NCBI GenBank assembly: GCA_013153655.1
Contig: JAADEB010000040.1
Location: 1 to 9,535 of the forward strand
Length of the DNA stretch: 9,535 bases
From: Chlorobiota bacterium
GTDB lineage: Bacteria > Bacteroidota > Bacteroidia > Flavobacteriales > Flavobacteriaceae
Direction of reading: 5' to 3'
The stretch's first letter is position 1, and each line of letters starts with the position of its first letter. The translations under genes were made by a program, and so were the position numbers. Positions 1 to 5,411 of the stretch are shown one piece after another. Below the pieces are notes generated by a model. It had not been told where the DNA came from. It searched no databases and saw only the letters and a program-made list of their open reading frames with translations.

Positions 1-21
1 ATTCCACGTTTTCCGTTTTCC

Positions 22-56
22 AAATAAAAACCCTAACGGCCGGAAGACCCTTAGGG
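22..56 (-). terminator. Intrinsic terminator ending the leftward GC-rich transcript
   Basis: On the minus strand CCCTAA (56-51) pairs with TTAGGG (36-31). After a C/C mismatch the stem continues with a 2-bp GG/CC pair inside. The stem is followed at once by TTTTTATTT (30-22). It would end transcripts coming from the structured block, and any read-through from the rpoN pair. Its upstream arm is also used by a competing hairpin at 38-66. Confidence 0.65.
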
Positions 57-176
57 CTTGCCGGCCGCCGGGGGAGACGGGCGGCTTGCCGTCCGGCTCC
101 CCCGGTGCGAAGGGAGACCCGTGCAAGGGCATCGTCCCGCGCACGAGGGCTCCCGGAGCCGCCGAAGGAAACCCTT
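22..176 (-). ncRNA. Candidate structured non-coding RNA (or dispersed GC-rich repeat)
   Basis: This stretch is far richer in G and C than its surroundings and is almost entirely hairpins. One 9-bp perfect stem pairs 68-76 with 97-105. A second domain pairs 112-116 with 150-154, encloses a 5-bp stem (120-124 with 141-145) and a 3-bp stem (127-129 with 136-138). A third hairpin pairs 38-46 and 48-50 with 54-59 and 61-66. Read on the plus strand, the first two domains share a layout: GGGAGAC, a hairpin, then GGCTCCC. The strand is assigned from the T-tract terminator at 22-56, which works only leftward. I found no clear promoter and the 5' end is arbitrary. It matches no RNA family I recognise; RNase P RNA, tmRNA, SRP RNA and tRNA hallmarks are absent. 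A dispersed GC-rich repeat is the main alternative. Confidence 0.35.
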
Positions 177-191
177 TTTCGAGGAAATTTT

Positions 192-223
192 GTTGAAAAG
201 TTGAACAGTTGAAAAGTTGAATA
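192..223. repeat. Four-unit 8-bp tandem repeat (GTTGAAAA type)
   Basis: Four units of 8 bp begin GTTGAA and differ in their last two bases (AA, CA, AA, TA). The last two units plus the following three bases are identical, over 19 nt, to 2572-2590 in the repeat region behind rpoN. It lies in the gene-free stretch between the PAP2-like gene and the GC-rich block. No function is evident. Confidence 0.8.
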
Positions 224-283
224 GATGGCGAAATAAGAGTTTGGACGCCAAGCATTTCCCTTGCGCGTGGGCCTGTGAGGGAG

Positions 284-312
284 AAAAAGGGGTTCCGGAG
301 GCGTCCCGGAAC
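284..312 (-). terminator. Possible weak terminator after the PAP2-like gene
   Basis: Eleven bases beyond the stop codon, the minus strand forms a 7-bp stem, GTTCCGG with CCGGAAC (312-306 with 298-292), with a 7-nt loop. It is followed by CCC and then TTTTT (288-284). The T-run is offset from the stem by three C residues, so termination may be inefficient. Confidence 0.5.
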
Positions 313-322
313 AAAGCATACA

Positions 323-934
323 TCAGAACATCACGGCCAGTAAAATACCAACCATACCCGTAAGCCACCCCAGGAGCAATTCACCCAAACCGTGGGCCTT
401 TAAATAATAACGCGCCGCCGCCACCAAACCGGTAAGCAACACCACCGGCGCCAAAATATCCAATAAGGGGAAGCGGTGGACCCATGACCATTGAAGCAAA
501 AAAGCCGTCCATCCACCCAGCGCCACCAAATGGAGGCTAATCTTGATGCCGAAAGCGTTGGCCAGGGCCGAAATAAGCAAAGCATAAGCGATGCCGAGAA
601 ACAAAACACCGATTTCGTCGAGCGAAGCCACGCCGCTTACCGAACGGTAGAGAACAAAATAAATAACGGCCAGAAAAAGACTCAAATACATGCGCGCCTT
701 GACCGTACGCAGGAAAAAAGATTGCAGGATTTTGAGTTGATACAACAAATAGACCACCATGATGGGAATAAGGATGGCTTGAATGAAAATAAGGCGCAGG
801 ATTTTGCCGAAATCGTAGAAATAATACGGACTGATGTAGAAAAACAGCAAAACGGCGTAGAAAGGAACAAAAATGGGGTGAAAAATCAGCGAAATTCCCC
901 AAGCCAACCATTGCGCTATGGCGTTACGGTTCAT
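323..934 (-). CDS. PAP2-like integral membrane protein
   Basis: A 203-residue, strongly hydrophobic protein with about six predicted membrane segments (roughly residues 8-32, 45-65, 83-97, 107-128, 134-150, 157-175) and a hydrophobic tail. The C-terminal part resembles a divergent PAP2 (phosphatidic acid phosphatase type 2) fold. Residues 131-141 (KISLHLVALGG) sit where PSGH is expected. R175-x5-H181-x3-E185 resembles SRx5HxxxD with the final Asp replaced by Glu. I do not see the first PAP2 motif (Kx6RP). Phosphatase activity on a lipid phosphate or undecaprenyl-PP is therefore possible but not shown. The ATG lies in an ATGA overlap with the rpoN stop, and AAGGA sits 5 nt upstream inside rpoN's last codons, so the two genes are probably co-transcribed and translationally coupled. 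The family assignment rests on the C-terminal motif and length. Confidence 0.72.
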   Translation of the reverse strand: MNRNAIAQWLAWGISLIFHPIFVPFYAVLLFFYISPYYFYDFGKILRLIFIQAILIPIMVVYLLYQLKILQSFFLRTVKARMYLSLFLAVIYFVLYRSVSGVASLDEIGVLFLGIAYALLISALANAFGIKISLHLVALGGWTAFLLQWSWVHRFPLLDILAPVVLLTGLVAAARYYLKAHGLGELLLGWLTGMVGILLAVMF

Positions 935-2415
935 AATTCCTTGCGTAAGCGAGCGGGCGGAATGCCGAGTTGGTCACGGTATTTGGCCACGGTACGGCGG
1001 GCCACCTTATAGCCTTGTTCTTTGAGTGCTTTGGTAAGTTGCTCGTCGGTGAGGGGCTTTTTCTTGTTTTCCTTGTCCACGATTTCTTTGAGAATTTCCT
1101 TGATGCGGATGGTGGACACTTCTTCGCCTTGGAGGGTCTCCATGCCTTCGGAGAAGAACTCTTTGAGCAATTTGGTGCCGTAGGGGGTGTCCACGTATTT
1201 GCTGTTGGCCACACGCGACACGGTGGAAATGTCCATGTCGATTTTTTCGGCGATGTCTTTGAGGATCATGGGGCGGATTTTGCGTTCGTCGCCGGTGAGG
1301 AAATATTCCTTTTGATAATCGACAATGGCGCGGATGGTTTTTTCGAGGGTATTGTAGCGTTGTTTGACGGCATCGATAAACCAGTTGGCCGAGTCGAGTT
1401 TTTGTTTGATAAAGGTGATGGCGTCGCGTTGGGCTTTGGTTTTGTTTTTTTCCAGTTTGTAGCCTTCGAGCATTTCCTTGTAGTGACGCGACACGTGGAG
1501 TTCGGGCAGGTTACGTTGGTTGAGTTCGATGACGGGATATTTGTTGCCTTCGGCATCTTCTTCGATGCGCACTTTGAAATCGGGGATGATTTGGGTGGTG
1601 ATGCGCTGGCCGCTATACGAACCACCGGGTTTGGGGTTGAGTTTGGTAATTTCGTTGAGGGCCTCTTTGAGGGTTTCCTCATCGATTTTGAGGCTGTTGA
1701 TGATTTTTTTGTAATGTTTGTGGGTGAGTTCGTGGAAATAGCGTTCGAGGATACGCAGCGCTATTTTACGGGCGGGCGTGGGTTCTTTGCGTTTGAGTTG
1801 GAGGATCAGGGATTCCTGCAAATTACGGGCGCCGATTCCGGGCGGGTCCAGGAGCCAGATGACGTTACGCAGGATACGTTCCACATCGGATTCGTCCACC
1901 AGGAGACTTTCGTTGAAGGCCAAATCGTCCGCTATTTCCAGCATTTCGCGGCGCAGGTATCCGGCGTTGTCCAAATTACCGATGATATATTCGGCAATTT
2001 TTTGTTCGGTTTCGTTGAGATTAAAAGATGCGAGTTGTTCCAGGAGATATTCACGAAAAGTTTTGCCGGCGGCCAGGGTCATTTTGTAGGATTCGTCCTC
2101 GTCATCGACCGCACGGGGTGCATACATCTTATAGTCGGGCGTGTCGTCCATGTTGAGGTATTGTTCCAAGTCCTTTTCGTCGAACAGTTTTTCTTCGTTA
2201 TCGCCTTCGTCTTTATAATCATCCCGGCCGGACATGGTCAGTTCCGCATCGTCGGGATTTTCGTCGGGTCCGGCTTCCAGGGCGGGATTATCTTCGATTT
2301 CCTGTTTGACGCGTTGTTCGAAATCCAAGGTGGGCAATTGGATGAGTTTCATCAATTGGATTTGCTGAGGCGTCAGTTTTTGTAATAATTTCTGTTGTAG
2401 GGATTGTTTCAACAT
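931..2415 (-). CDS. rpoN: RNA polymerase sigma-54 factor
   Basis: A complete 494-residue sigma-54, the alternative sigma factor that recognises -24/-12 promoters and needs an AAA+ activator to melt DNA. The Gln/Leu-rich activator-interacting region I occupies about residues 1-48, starting MLKQSLQQKLLQKLTPQQ. It is followed by an acidic linker (about 50-110, many D/E), the core-binding region, a helix-turn-helix near 385-405 (DIAEKIDMDISTVSRVAN) and the RpoN box ARRTVAKYRD at 472-481, which contacts the -24 element. The ATG at 2415 is preceded by GAGG at a suitable distance, unusual among these genes, and by a TATCTTTG promoter element 27 nt further out. It overlaps the PAP2-like gene by 4 nt. 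No enhancer-binding activator is encoded in the window, so its targets cannot be inferred here. Confidence 0.98.
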   Translation of the reverse strand: MLKQSLQQKLLQKLTPQQIQLMKLIQLPTLDFEQRVKQEIEDNPALEAGPDENPDDAELTMSGRDDYKDEGDNEEKLFDEKDLEQYLNMDDTPDYKMYAPRAVDDEDESYKMTLAAGKTFREYLLEQLASFNLNETEQKIAEYIIGNLDNAGYLRREMLEIADDLAFNESLLVDESDVERILRNVIWLLDPPGIGARNLQESLILQLKRKEPTPARKIALRILERYFHELTHKHYKKIINSLKIDEETLKEALNEITKLNPKPGGSYSGQRITTQIIPDFKVRIEEDAEGNKYPVIELNQRNLPELHVSRHYKEMLEGYKLEKNKTKAQRDAITFIKQKLDSANWFIDAVKQRYNTLEKTIRAIVDYQKEYFLTGDERKIRPMILKDIAEKIDMDISTVSRVANSKYVDTPYGTKLLKEFFSEGMETLQGEEVSTIRIKEILKEIVDKENKKKPLTDEQLTKALKEQGYKVARRTVAKYRDQLGIPPARLRKEL

Positions 2416-2441
2416 AATCCTCGGTTATGGTCATTATTGGA

Positions 2442-2449
2442 CAAAGATA
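2442..2449 (-). promoter_or_regulatory. Bacteroidota -7 element for rpoN
   Basis: TATCTTTG on the minus strand is an exact match to the Bacteroidota housekeeping -7 consensus TAnnTTTG. It lies about 26 nt upstream of the rpoN ATG. I could not find a convincing -33 TTG/TTTG at the usual spacing, so it may be weak or otherwise assisted. Confidence 0.55.
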
Positions 2450-2513
2450 AAAAAATTACGCGTGAAGGTAAGTTTAGCATGAAATTTGATGGGGAGGGGG
2501 GCTTTGTAAAATT

Positions 2514-2632
2514 GTTAAATCGTTAAATCGTTAAATCGTTGAATCGGTTATTTCTGTTGAATAGTTGAATGGTTGAAAAGTTGAATAGATTTGTTAAACC
2601 GTTAAACCGTGCAATCGTTAAATCGTGGAATC
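2514..2632. repeat. Degenerate 8-bp repeat array (GTTRAAYC type)
   Basis: About thirteen 8-bp units lie in three blocks. GTTAAATC occurs three times and then GTTGAATC (2514-2545). GTTGAATA, GTTGAATG, GTTGAAAA and GTTGAATA follow (2556-2587). The third block is GTTAAACC twice, GTGCAATC, GTTAAATC and GTGGAATC (2593-2632). Short spacers break the phase between blocks. This is the largest part of the 2416-2938 stretch, which holds no gene that I can support. Related words recur at 192-223, 9047-9107 and 9502-9522. Confidence 0.85.
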
Positions 2633-2640
2633 GGGAAAAA

Positions 2641-2664
2641 CTTCAACTTTAACCTTAACTTTAA
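2641..2664. repeat. Hexamer repeat CTTTAA/CCTTAA, four units
   Basis: The 6-bp units CTTCAA, CTTTAA, CCTTAA and CTTTAA lie in tandem and are followed by CTAAATCAA. The same hexamer array and the same flank occur in inverted orientation at 9413-9458, showing that the two intergenic regions share a composite repeat. Confidence 0.75.
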
Positions 2665-2684
2665 CTAAATCAAATAGTTACATC

Positions 2685-2720
2685 TGTCATTCCGAAGGAG
2701 TTTACGACTGAGGAATCTCC
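2685..2720. repeat. TGTCATTCCGA...GAGGAATCTCC dispersed-type element
   Basis: A 36-bp segment begins TGTCATTCCGAAGGAG and ends GAGGAATCTCC. ATTCC (2689-2693) can pair with GGAAT (2712-2716) around an 18-nt loop. I recognise this wording as a common intergenic repeat type in Bacteroidota and some other genomes, from memory and unchecked. There is one copy in the window. Confidence 0.5.
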
Positions 2721-2736
2721 AATTTCTATTAAATCG

Positions 2737-2780
2737 TTAAATCGATTAGCGGCTTCGACGCACTTTGACCTTTCCCCTTT
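2737..2780. repeat. Direct repeat, copy 1
   Basis: The first of two related segments 97 bp apart. Positions 2737-2757 are identical over 21 nt to 2834-2854. The similarity continues with CGCA, a T-rich stretch and a pyrimidine-rich tract (ACCTTTCCCC here, ACCTTTCTCC in copy 2). The small GCGGC/GCCGC hairpin of copy 2 is broken here by one C-to-A change. Confidence 0.8.
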
Positions 2781-2803
2781 TTCCTTGTCCCTTTATTATT
2801 GAG

Positions 2804-2834
2804 CGTTAAATCGCCGTGTCCGCCTCAGGCGGAT
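2804..2834. repeat. 31-nt repeat with 15-nt palindrome, inverted partner at 9481-9511
   Basis: These 31 nt are the exact reverse complement of 9481-9511. The segment contains TCCGCCTCAGGCGGA (2819-2833), a palindrome of 7+1+7 bp, next to the repeat word CGTTAAATCG. Identity ends abruptly on both sides. It does not resemble transposon terminal repeats with an intervening transposase. Confidence 0.9.
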
Positions 2835-2877
2835 TAAATCGATTAGCGGCTTCGCCGCATTTTAACCTTTCTCCTTC
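2834..2877. repeat. Direct repeat, copy 2
   Basis: The second copy of the 2737-2780 segment. It carries an intact hairpin, GCGGC-TTC-GCCGC (2846-2858), and the same pyrimidine-rich tail. It begins on the last base of the 31-nt inverted-repeat unit, so the units are stacked as a mosaic. Confidence 0.8.
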
Positions 2878-2938
2878 CTCCTTTTCCCTCATTTGGGAAA
2901 TGATGACAATCCGGAAATATTTTGAAACAGAATAACAC

Positions 2939-2969
2939 AAAAAAATCCCGGTCTTTCAGAGACCGGGAT
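2939..2969 (-). terminator. Strong intrinsic terminator after rplS
   Basis: On the minus strand ATCCCGGTCT (2969-2960) pairs perfectly with AGACCGGGAT (2954-2945) across a 5-nt loop, and six T follow at once. It lies about 20 nt beyond the rplS stop and closes the transglycosylase-tpiA-rplS group. Confidence 0.95.
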
Positions 2970-2988
2970 GAGGTGATAAGGCTTGCGC

Positions 2989-3354
2989 TTACTTTTTCTT
3001 TCGGAAGGACATTTTTTCCTTGATACGCGCTTTCTTTCCGCGTAATTTGCGGAAATAGAAAATGCGACCGCGGCGAACTTTCCCGTGTTTGTTTACTTCG
3101 ATTTTTTGAATCGAAGGCATATTAATGGGAAAGATACGTTCCACTCCGATATCGCCCGACATTTTGCGGACGGTAAAGGTTTCGGTGGCGCCGCTGCCAC
3201 GGCGTTGGATAACCACGCCGCGGAAGAACTGCGTACGGGTTTTGTTACCTTCCTTGATTTCGTAATACACGGTGATGGTGTCACCGGCATCGAAAGCGGG
3301 AAATTCCTTTTTGTCAATGAGTTGGTCTTCTACAAACCGGATGATGTCGTCCAT
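2989..3354 (-). CDS. rplS: 50S ribosomal protein bL19
   Basis: A 121-residue basic protein of normal bL19 length. Diagnostic stretches are the N-terminal region with DAGDTITVYYEIKEG (about 23-37), FRGVVIQRRGSG (about 44-55), GVERIFPINMPSIQKIEV (about 70-87), and the C-terminal HGKVRRGRIFYFRKLRGKKA (about 90-109) followed by RIKE, matching the family's conserved HGKVRRAKLYYLR...GK.ARIKE block. bL19 sits at the 30S-50S interface near the base of the A site. The ATG is preceded by an A-rich leader without a Shine-Dalgarno sequence. The gene has its own promoter and a folded leader in the gap after tpiA, and a strong terminator behind it, so it can be expressed separately from tpiA. It is not accompanied here by rpsP, rimM or trmD, its neighbours in many other phyla. 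Confidence 0.98.
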   Translation of the reverse strand: MDDIIRFVEDQLIDKKEFPAFDAGDTITVYYEIKEGNKTRTQFFRGVVIQRRGSGATETFTVRKMSGDIGVERIFPINMPSIQKIEVNKHGKVRRGRIFYFRKLRGKKARIKEKMSFRKKK

Positions 3355-3379
3355 TTGTTTGTGTTTTTAGCGTTATGTC

Positions 3380-3421
3380 TGTGAAACATTCACGCCCCCT
3401 GCGCCAGCGGTTTCACAAACC
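3380..3421 (-). promoter_or_regulatory. Folded 5' leader of rplS, possible bL19 autoregulatory element
   Basis: TGTGAAAC (minus strand, 3417-3410) pairs perfectly with GTTTCACA (3387-3380) across a 22-nt loop rich in G and C. The same region can instead fold as GGTTT-GTG-AAACC (3421-3409), so the two pairings exclude each other. The fold starts almost exactly where transcription should begin from the TATATTTG element. Ribosomal-protein leaders are usually bound by the protein they encode, and I recall a proposed bL19 leader in Flavobacteria. Whether this is the same motif is unverified. Confidence 0.45.
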
Positions 3422-3426
3422 GGGTG

Positions 3427-3434
3427 CAAATATA
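3427..3434 (-). promoter_or_regulatory. Bacteroidota -7 element for rplS
   Basis: TATATTTG on the minus strand matches TAnnTTTG exactly and lies just past the tpiA stop codon. It predicts a transcription start near 3420 and an rplS leader of about 65 nt. The -33 position falls inside the end of tpiA, where only a poor TTTCG-like match is seen. Confidence 0.6.
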
Positions 3435-3443
3435 CAAAATTTA

Positions 3444-4220
3444 TTAATCGAAATATTGCTTGGCTGCCTCAATGATATCCAGGAATTTTTCGGGTATGAG
3501 AGAGGCTCCGCCCACCAAGGCGCCGTCCACGTTTTCCATGGCGAAAATTTCGGCCGCATTTTCGGGTTTTACGCTACCGCCGTATAAAACGGGGATACGC
3601 CCGGCCAATTGGTTGCCGTATTTGGAGGCGATTACCTCACGAATATGACGGTGCATTTCATCCGCTTGTTGAGGGGTGGCGGTTTGACCCGTTCCAATGG
3701 CCCAAACCGGTTCGTAGGCAATGACGATTTCCTCCCAATCTTCGGGGTGGAGGGAAAACAAAGCTTTTTTCACTTGATCGGCAACGGTTTGGAAATGCCG
3801 GCCGGCTTCGCGTTCTTCCCATTTTTCACCCACACAAAAAACGGCCGTCATGTTTTCCTCTATTACCCTTTGGACTTTCTTTTGCAATATTTCATCGGTT
3901 TCGCAAAAATATTGACGCCGTTCGGAATGACCCAAAATCACCGTTTCCACCCCTACGCTTTTGAGCATGGCCGCCGACACTTCGCCCGTGTAGGCACCCT
4001 TGGCGGCCCAATGCATGTTCTGCGCCATGATTTCCACATCCGTGTCCTCGTATAAATATACCATACGGTAGAGATGGGTAAAAGCGGGGGCAATCATCAC
4101 TTTCACATGAGGATGCGAACGGTAATGACGGTTAAACACAGCATAAAATTGTTCGGCTTCCTTCAAATCCAAATTCATTTTCCAGTTGCCGGCCACGTAG
4201 ATTTTTTTCTTTTTTCTCAT
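3444..4220 (-). CDS. tpiA: Triosephosphate isomerase
   Basis: A complete 258-residue TIM-barrel enzyme interconverting dihydroxyacetone phosphate and glyceraldehyde 3-phosphate in glycolysis and gluconeogenesis. All catalytic elements are present: N12 and K14 in GNWKMN, the electrophilic H98 in ILGHSERR, and the base E170 in IAYEPVWAIGTG, where PVWAIGTG begins the flexible loop 6. The phosphate-binding GGSVKPENA (214-222) and GALVGGASL (233-241) also match. The extra N-terminal RKKKK is slightly unusual but short, and no nearer in-frame ATG exists before the conserved strand. The gene starts 14 nt after the transglycosylase stop and has no visible promoter in that gap, so the two are probably co-transcribed. 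Confidence 0.99.
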   Translation of the reverse strand: MRKKKKIYVAGNWKMNLDLKEAEQFYAVFNRHYRSHPHVKVMIAPAFTHLYRMVYLYEDTDVEIMAQNMHWAAKGAYTGEVSAAMLKSVGVETVILGHSERRQYFCETDEILQKKVQRVIEENMTAVFCVGEKWEEREAGRHFQTVADQVKKALFSLHPEDWEEIVIAYEPVWAIGTGQTATPQQADEMHRHIREVIASKYGNQLAGRIPVLYGGSVKPENAAEIFAMENVDGALVGGASLIPEKFLDIIEAAKQYFD

Positions 4221-4234
4221 ATATGATGATTGAA

Positions 4235-5218
4235 TTATTTAATGCTTTCGTCAGGGGTCATCAATTCGTTCGGCAAAGTATCGGTTCGGACGGTTCCCAC
4301 CGGTTTGCGGTTGAGTTCCAAGGGGATATTGACATAAATGGTTTTTCCCAGGGGATTGTCCCATTGATAATCACGAATAAAGGGGTTATAAAACCTTAAT
4401 TCACCGTAGGATAATCCGAAATTTTCGGCAAAATGCGGCCAAGAGCTCACCGCCGTGTCCACTTTCACGCGGCGCATTTCAGGCCATTGGTACATGTCCT
4501 GTAAACGTACGTGAAAGCCGTACTTTTCCGGATCGGAGAGAATCATTTTGGTGGCCAAAATCCGGTAGATATAGCGAGCGGTTTCGGGATTAAGGTAGAG
4601 GCGGTAATAATCCGTTTCCCCTTGGTCGGATACGGCTTTTTCCAGGCCTTTCATGCCGCGGTTGTAGGCGGCGGCGGCCATGGTCCATGAGCCGAATTTT
4701 TGCCGTGCTTCGTTCAGGTAGCGGCAGGCCGCACGGGTGGCCAATTCCGTATCGTAGCGTTGGTCGATTTGTCCGTCCACAATCAGGCCGTAGGAGCGTG
4801 CCGCGTCCTTCATCAATTGCCATATACCTGCGGCTCCGGCCCGGCTTCGAACATGTTCCAAATTGCTTTCGGCCACGGCCAAGTATTTAAAATCGTCCGG
4901 AATGCCGTATTCCTTCAATATGGGTTCGATGAGGGGGAAATATTTGTCCGCCCGCTTAATCTTCATGATACCGCTCGATTGCCAATAAACATTGATCAAC
5001 ATTTCCTTGTCGAGCCGCTCATAGACATGCATGCGTTCCACCGGAACCCGCTCACCTGCAAAATAAAGGGAATCCGGAACGGGTAAGGAATATATCCGGT
5101 AATGCTTCCTGAAATCGTCCCATACCGCGCGGTCGGTCAAGCGATTGGAAACCCCTTTCACAAAAAAAAACATTAATCCGGCCATTACAAGACCGTATAT
5201 AAAAATTCGCTTCAACAT
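4235..5218 (-). CDS. Membrane-anchored lytic transglycosylase (MltD-like)
   Basis: A 327-residue protein predicted to cleave peptidoglycan between MurNAc and GlcNAc, forming 1,6-anhydro products. Residues 4-21 (RIFIYGLVMAGLMFFFVK) form an N-terminal membrane anchor or signal; no lipobox Cys is seen. The SLT catalytic domain spans about 87-200, with the catalytic Glu117 in AVAESNLE, GIWQLM at 131-136 and AYNRG at 184-188 (the last matches the common AYNxG). Residues about 251-299 (SWPHFAENFGLSYGELRFYN, ending in IYVNIP) resemble a degenerate LysM, a peptidoglycan-binding module. I chose ATG 5218, not the in-frame ATG at 5272. The longer form would put 18 mixed residues ahead of the anchor, and a promoter-like sequence lies at 5238-5268, between the two starts. 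It is followed 14 nt later by tpiA. Confidence 0.9.
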   Translation of the reverse strand: MLKRIFIYGLVMAGLMFFFVKGVSNRLTDRAVWDDFRKHYRIYSLPVPDSLYFAGERVPVERMHVYERLDKEMLINVYWQSSGIMKIKRADKYFPLIEPILKEYGIPDDFKYLAVAESNLEHVRSRAGAAGIWQLMKDAARSYGLIVDGQIDQRYDTELATRAACRYLNEARQKFGSWTMAAAAYNRGMKGLEKAVSDQGETDYYRLYLNPETARYIYRILATKMILSDPEKYGFHVRLQDMYQWPEMRRVKVDTAVSSWPHFAENFGLSYGELRFYNPFIRDYQWDNPLGKTIYVNIPLELNRKPVGTVRTDTLPNELMTPDESIK

Positions 5219-5237
5219 GTTTCCGCTTTTCGGGTTA

Positions 5238-5268
5238 TAAAAATACGGATATTTTGCCGATAAAACAA
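5238..5268 (-). promoter_or_regulatory. Possible promoter for the transglycosylase-tpiA pair
   Basis: On the minus strand TTG (5268-5266) precedes TATTTTTA (5245-5238) by 20 nt. The -7 element matches TAnnTTTG except for its last base. The predicted start lies roughly 13 nt before ATG 5218, favouring that start codon over 5272. Confidence 0.4.
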
Positions 5269-5353
5269 GCAAATGGTTGAAGTTTGGCCGTTATCCCGGT
5301 TTTATTTGGAGATGGATAATTTTTTATAGGAGGGGCGGGGTGCTCAATATCAT

Positions 5354-5383
5354 TTTGTCAAACAATAAAAAATTGTATATTTA
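5354..5383 (+). promoter_or_regulatory. Bacteroidota promoter for the DJ-1/PfpI gene
   Basis: TTTG (5354-5357), an 18-nt spacer and TATATTTA (5376-5383) fit the Bacteroidota TTTG...TAnnTTTG layout with one mismatch in the -7 element. The leader to ATG 5412 would be about 22 nt. It lies in the divergent gap between the transglycosylase and this gene. Confidence 0.6.
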
Positions 5384-5411
5384 TACGAAATAACCCTTAA
5401 AACTTTATGAT

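Noticed and set aside
51..368. 105-residue minus-strand frame over the 5' end
   Set aside because: It runs through the 8-bp repeats and the GC-rich hairpins, its composition changes with the DNA it crosses, and it overlaps the end of the PAP2-like gene. It has no recognisable domain.
491..1012. 173-residue plus-strand frame
   Set aside because: Antisense to the PAP2-like gene and the end of rpoN; highly polar, repeat-like translation without any motif.
970..2385. 471-residue plus-strand reading frame opposite rpoN
   Set aside because: It lies entirely antisense to rpoN, its translation is a Phe/Gly/Val/His-rich string with no domain, and rpoN is an unambiguous full-length match. Long antisense frames of this kind come from codon bias.
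2514..2632. CRISPR array
   Set aside because: The units are 8 bp with no unique spacers of constant length and no cas genes nearby; this is short-period tandem DNA.
5219..5272. Upstream ATG start for the transglycosylase
   Set aside because: It would place 18 unrelated residues before the membrane anchor, and the best promoter candidate lies between the two start codons.
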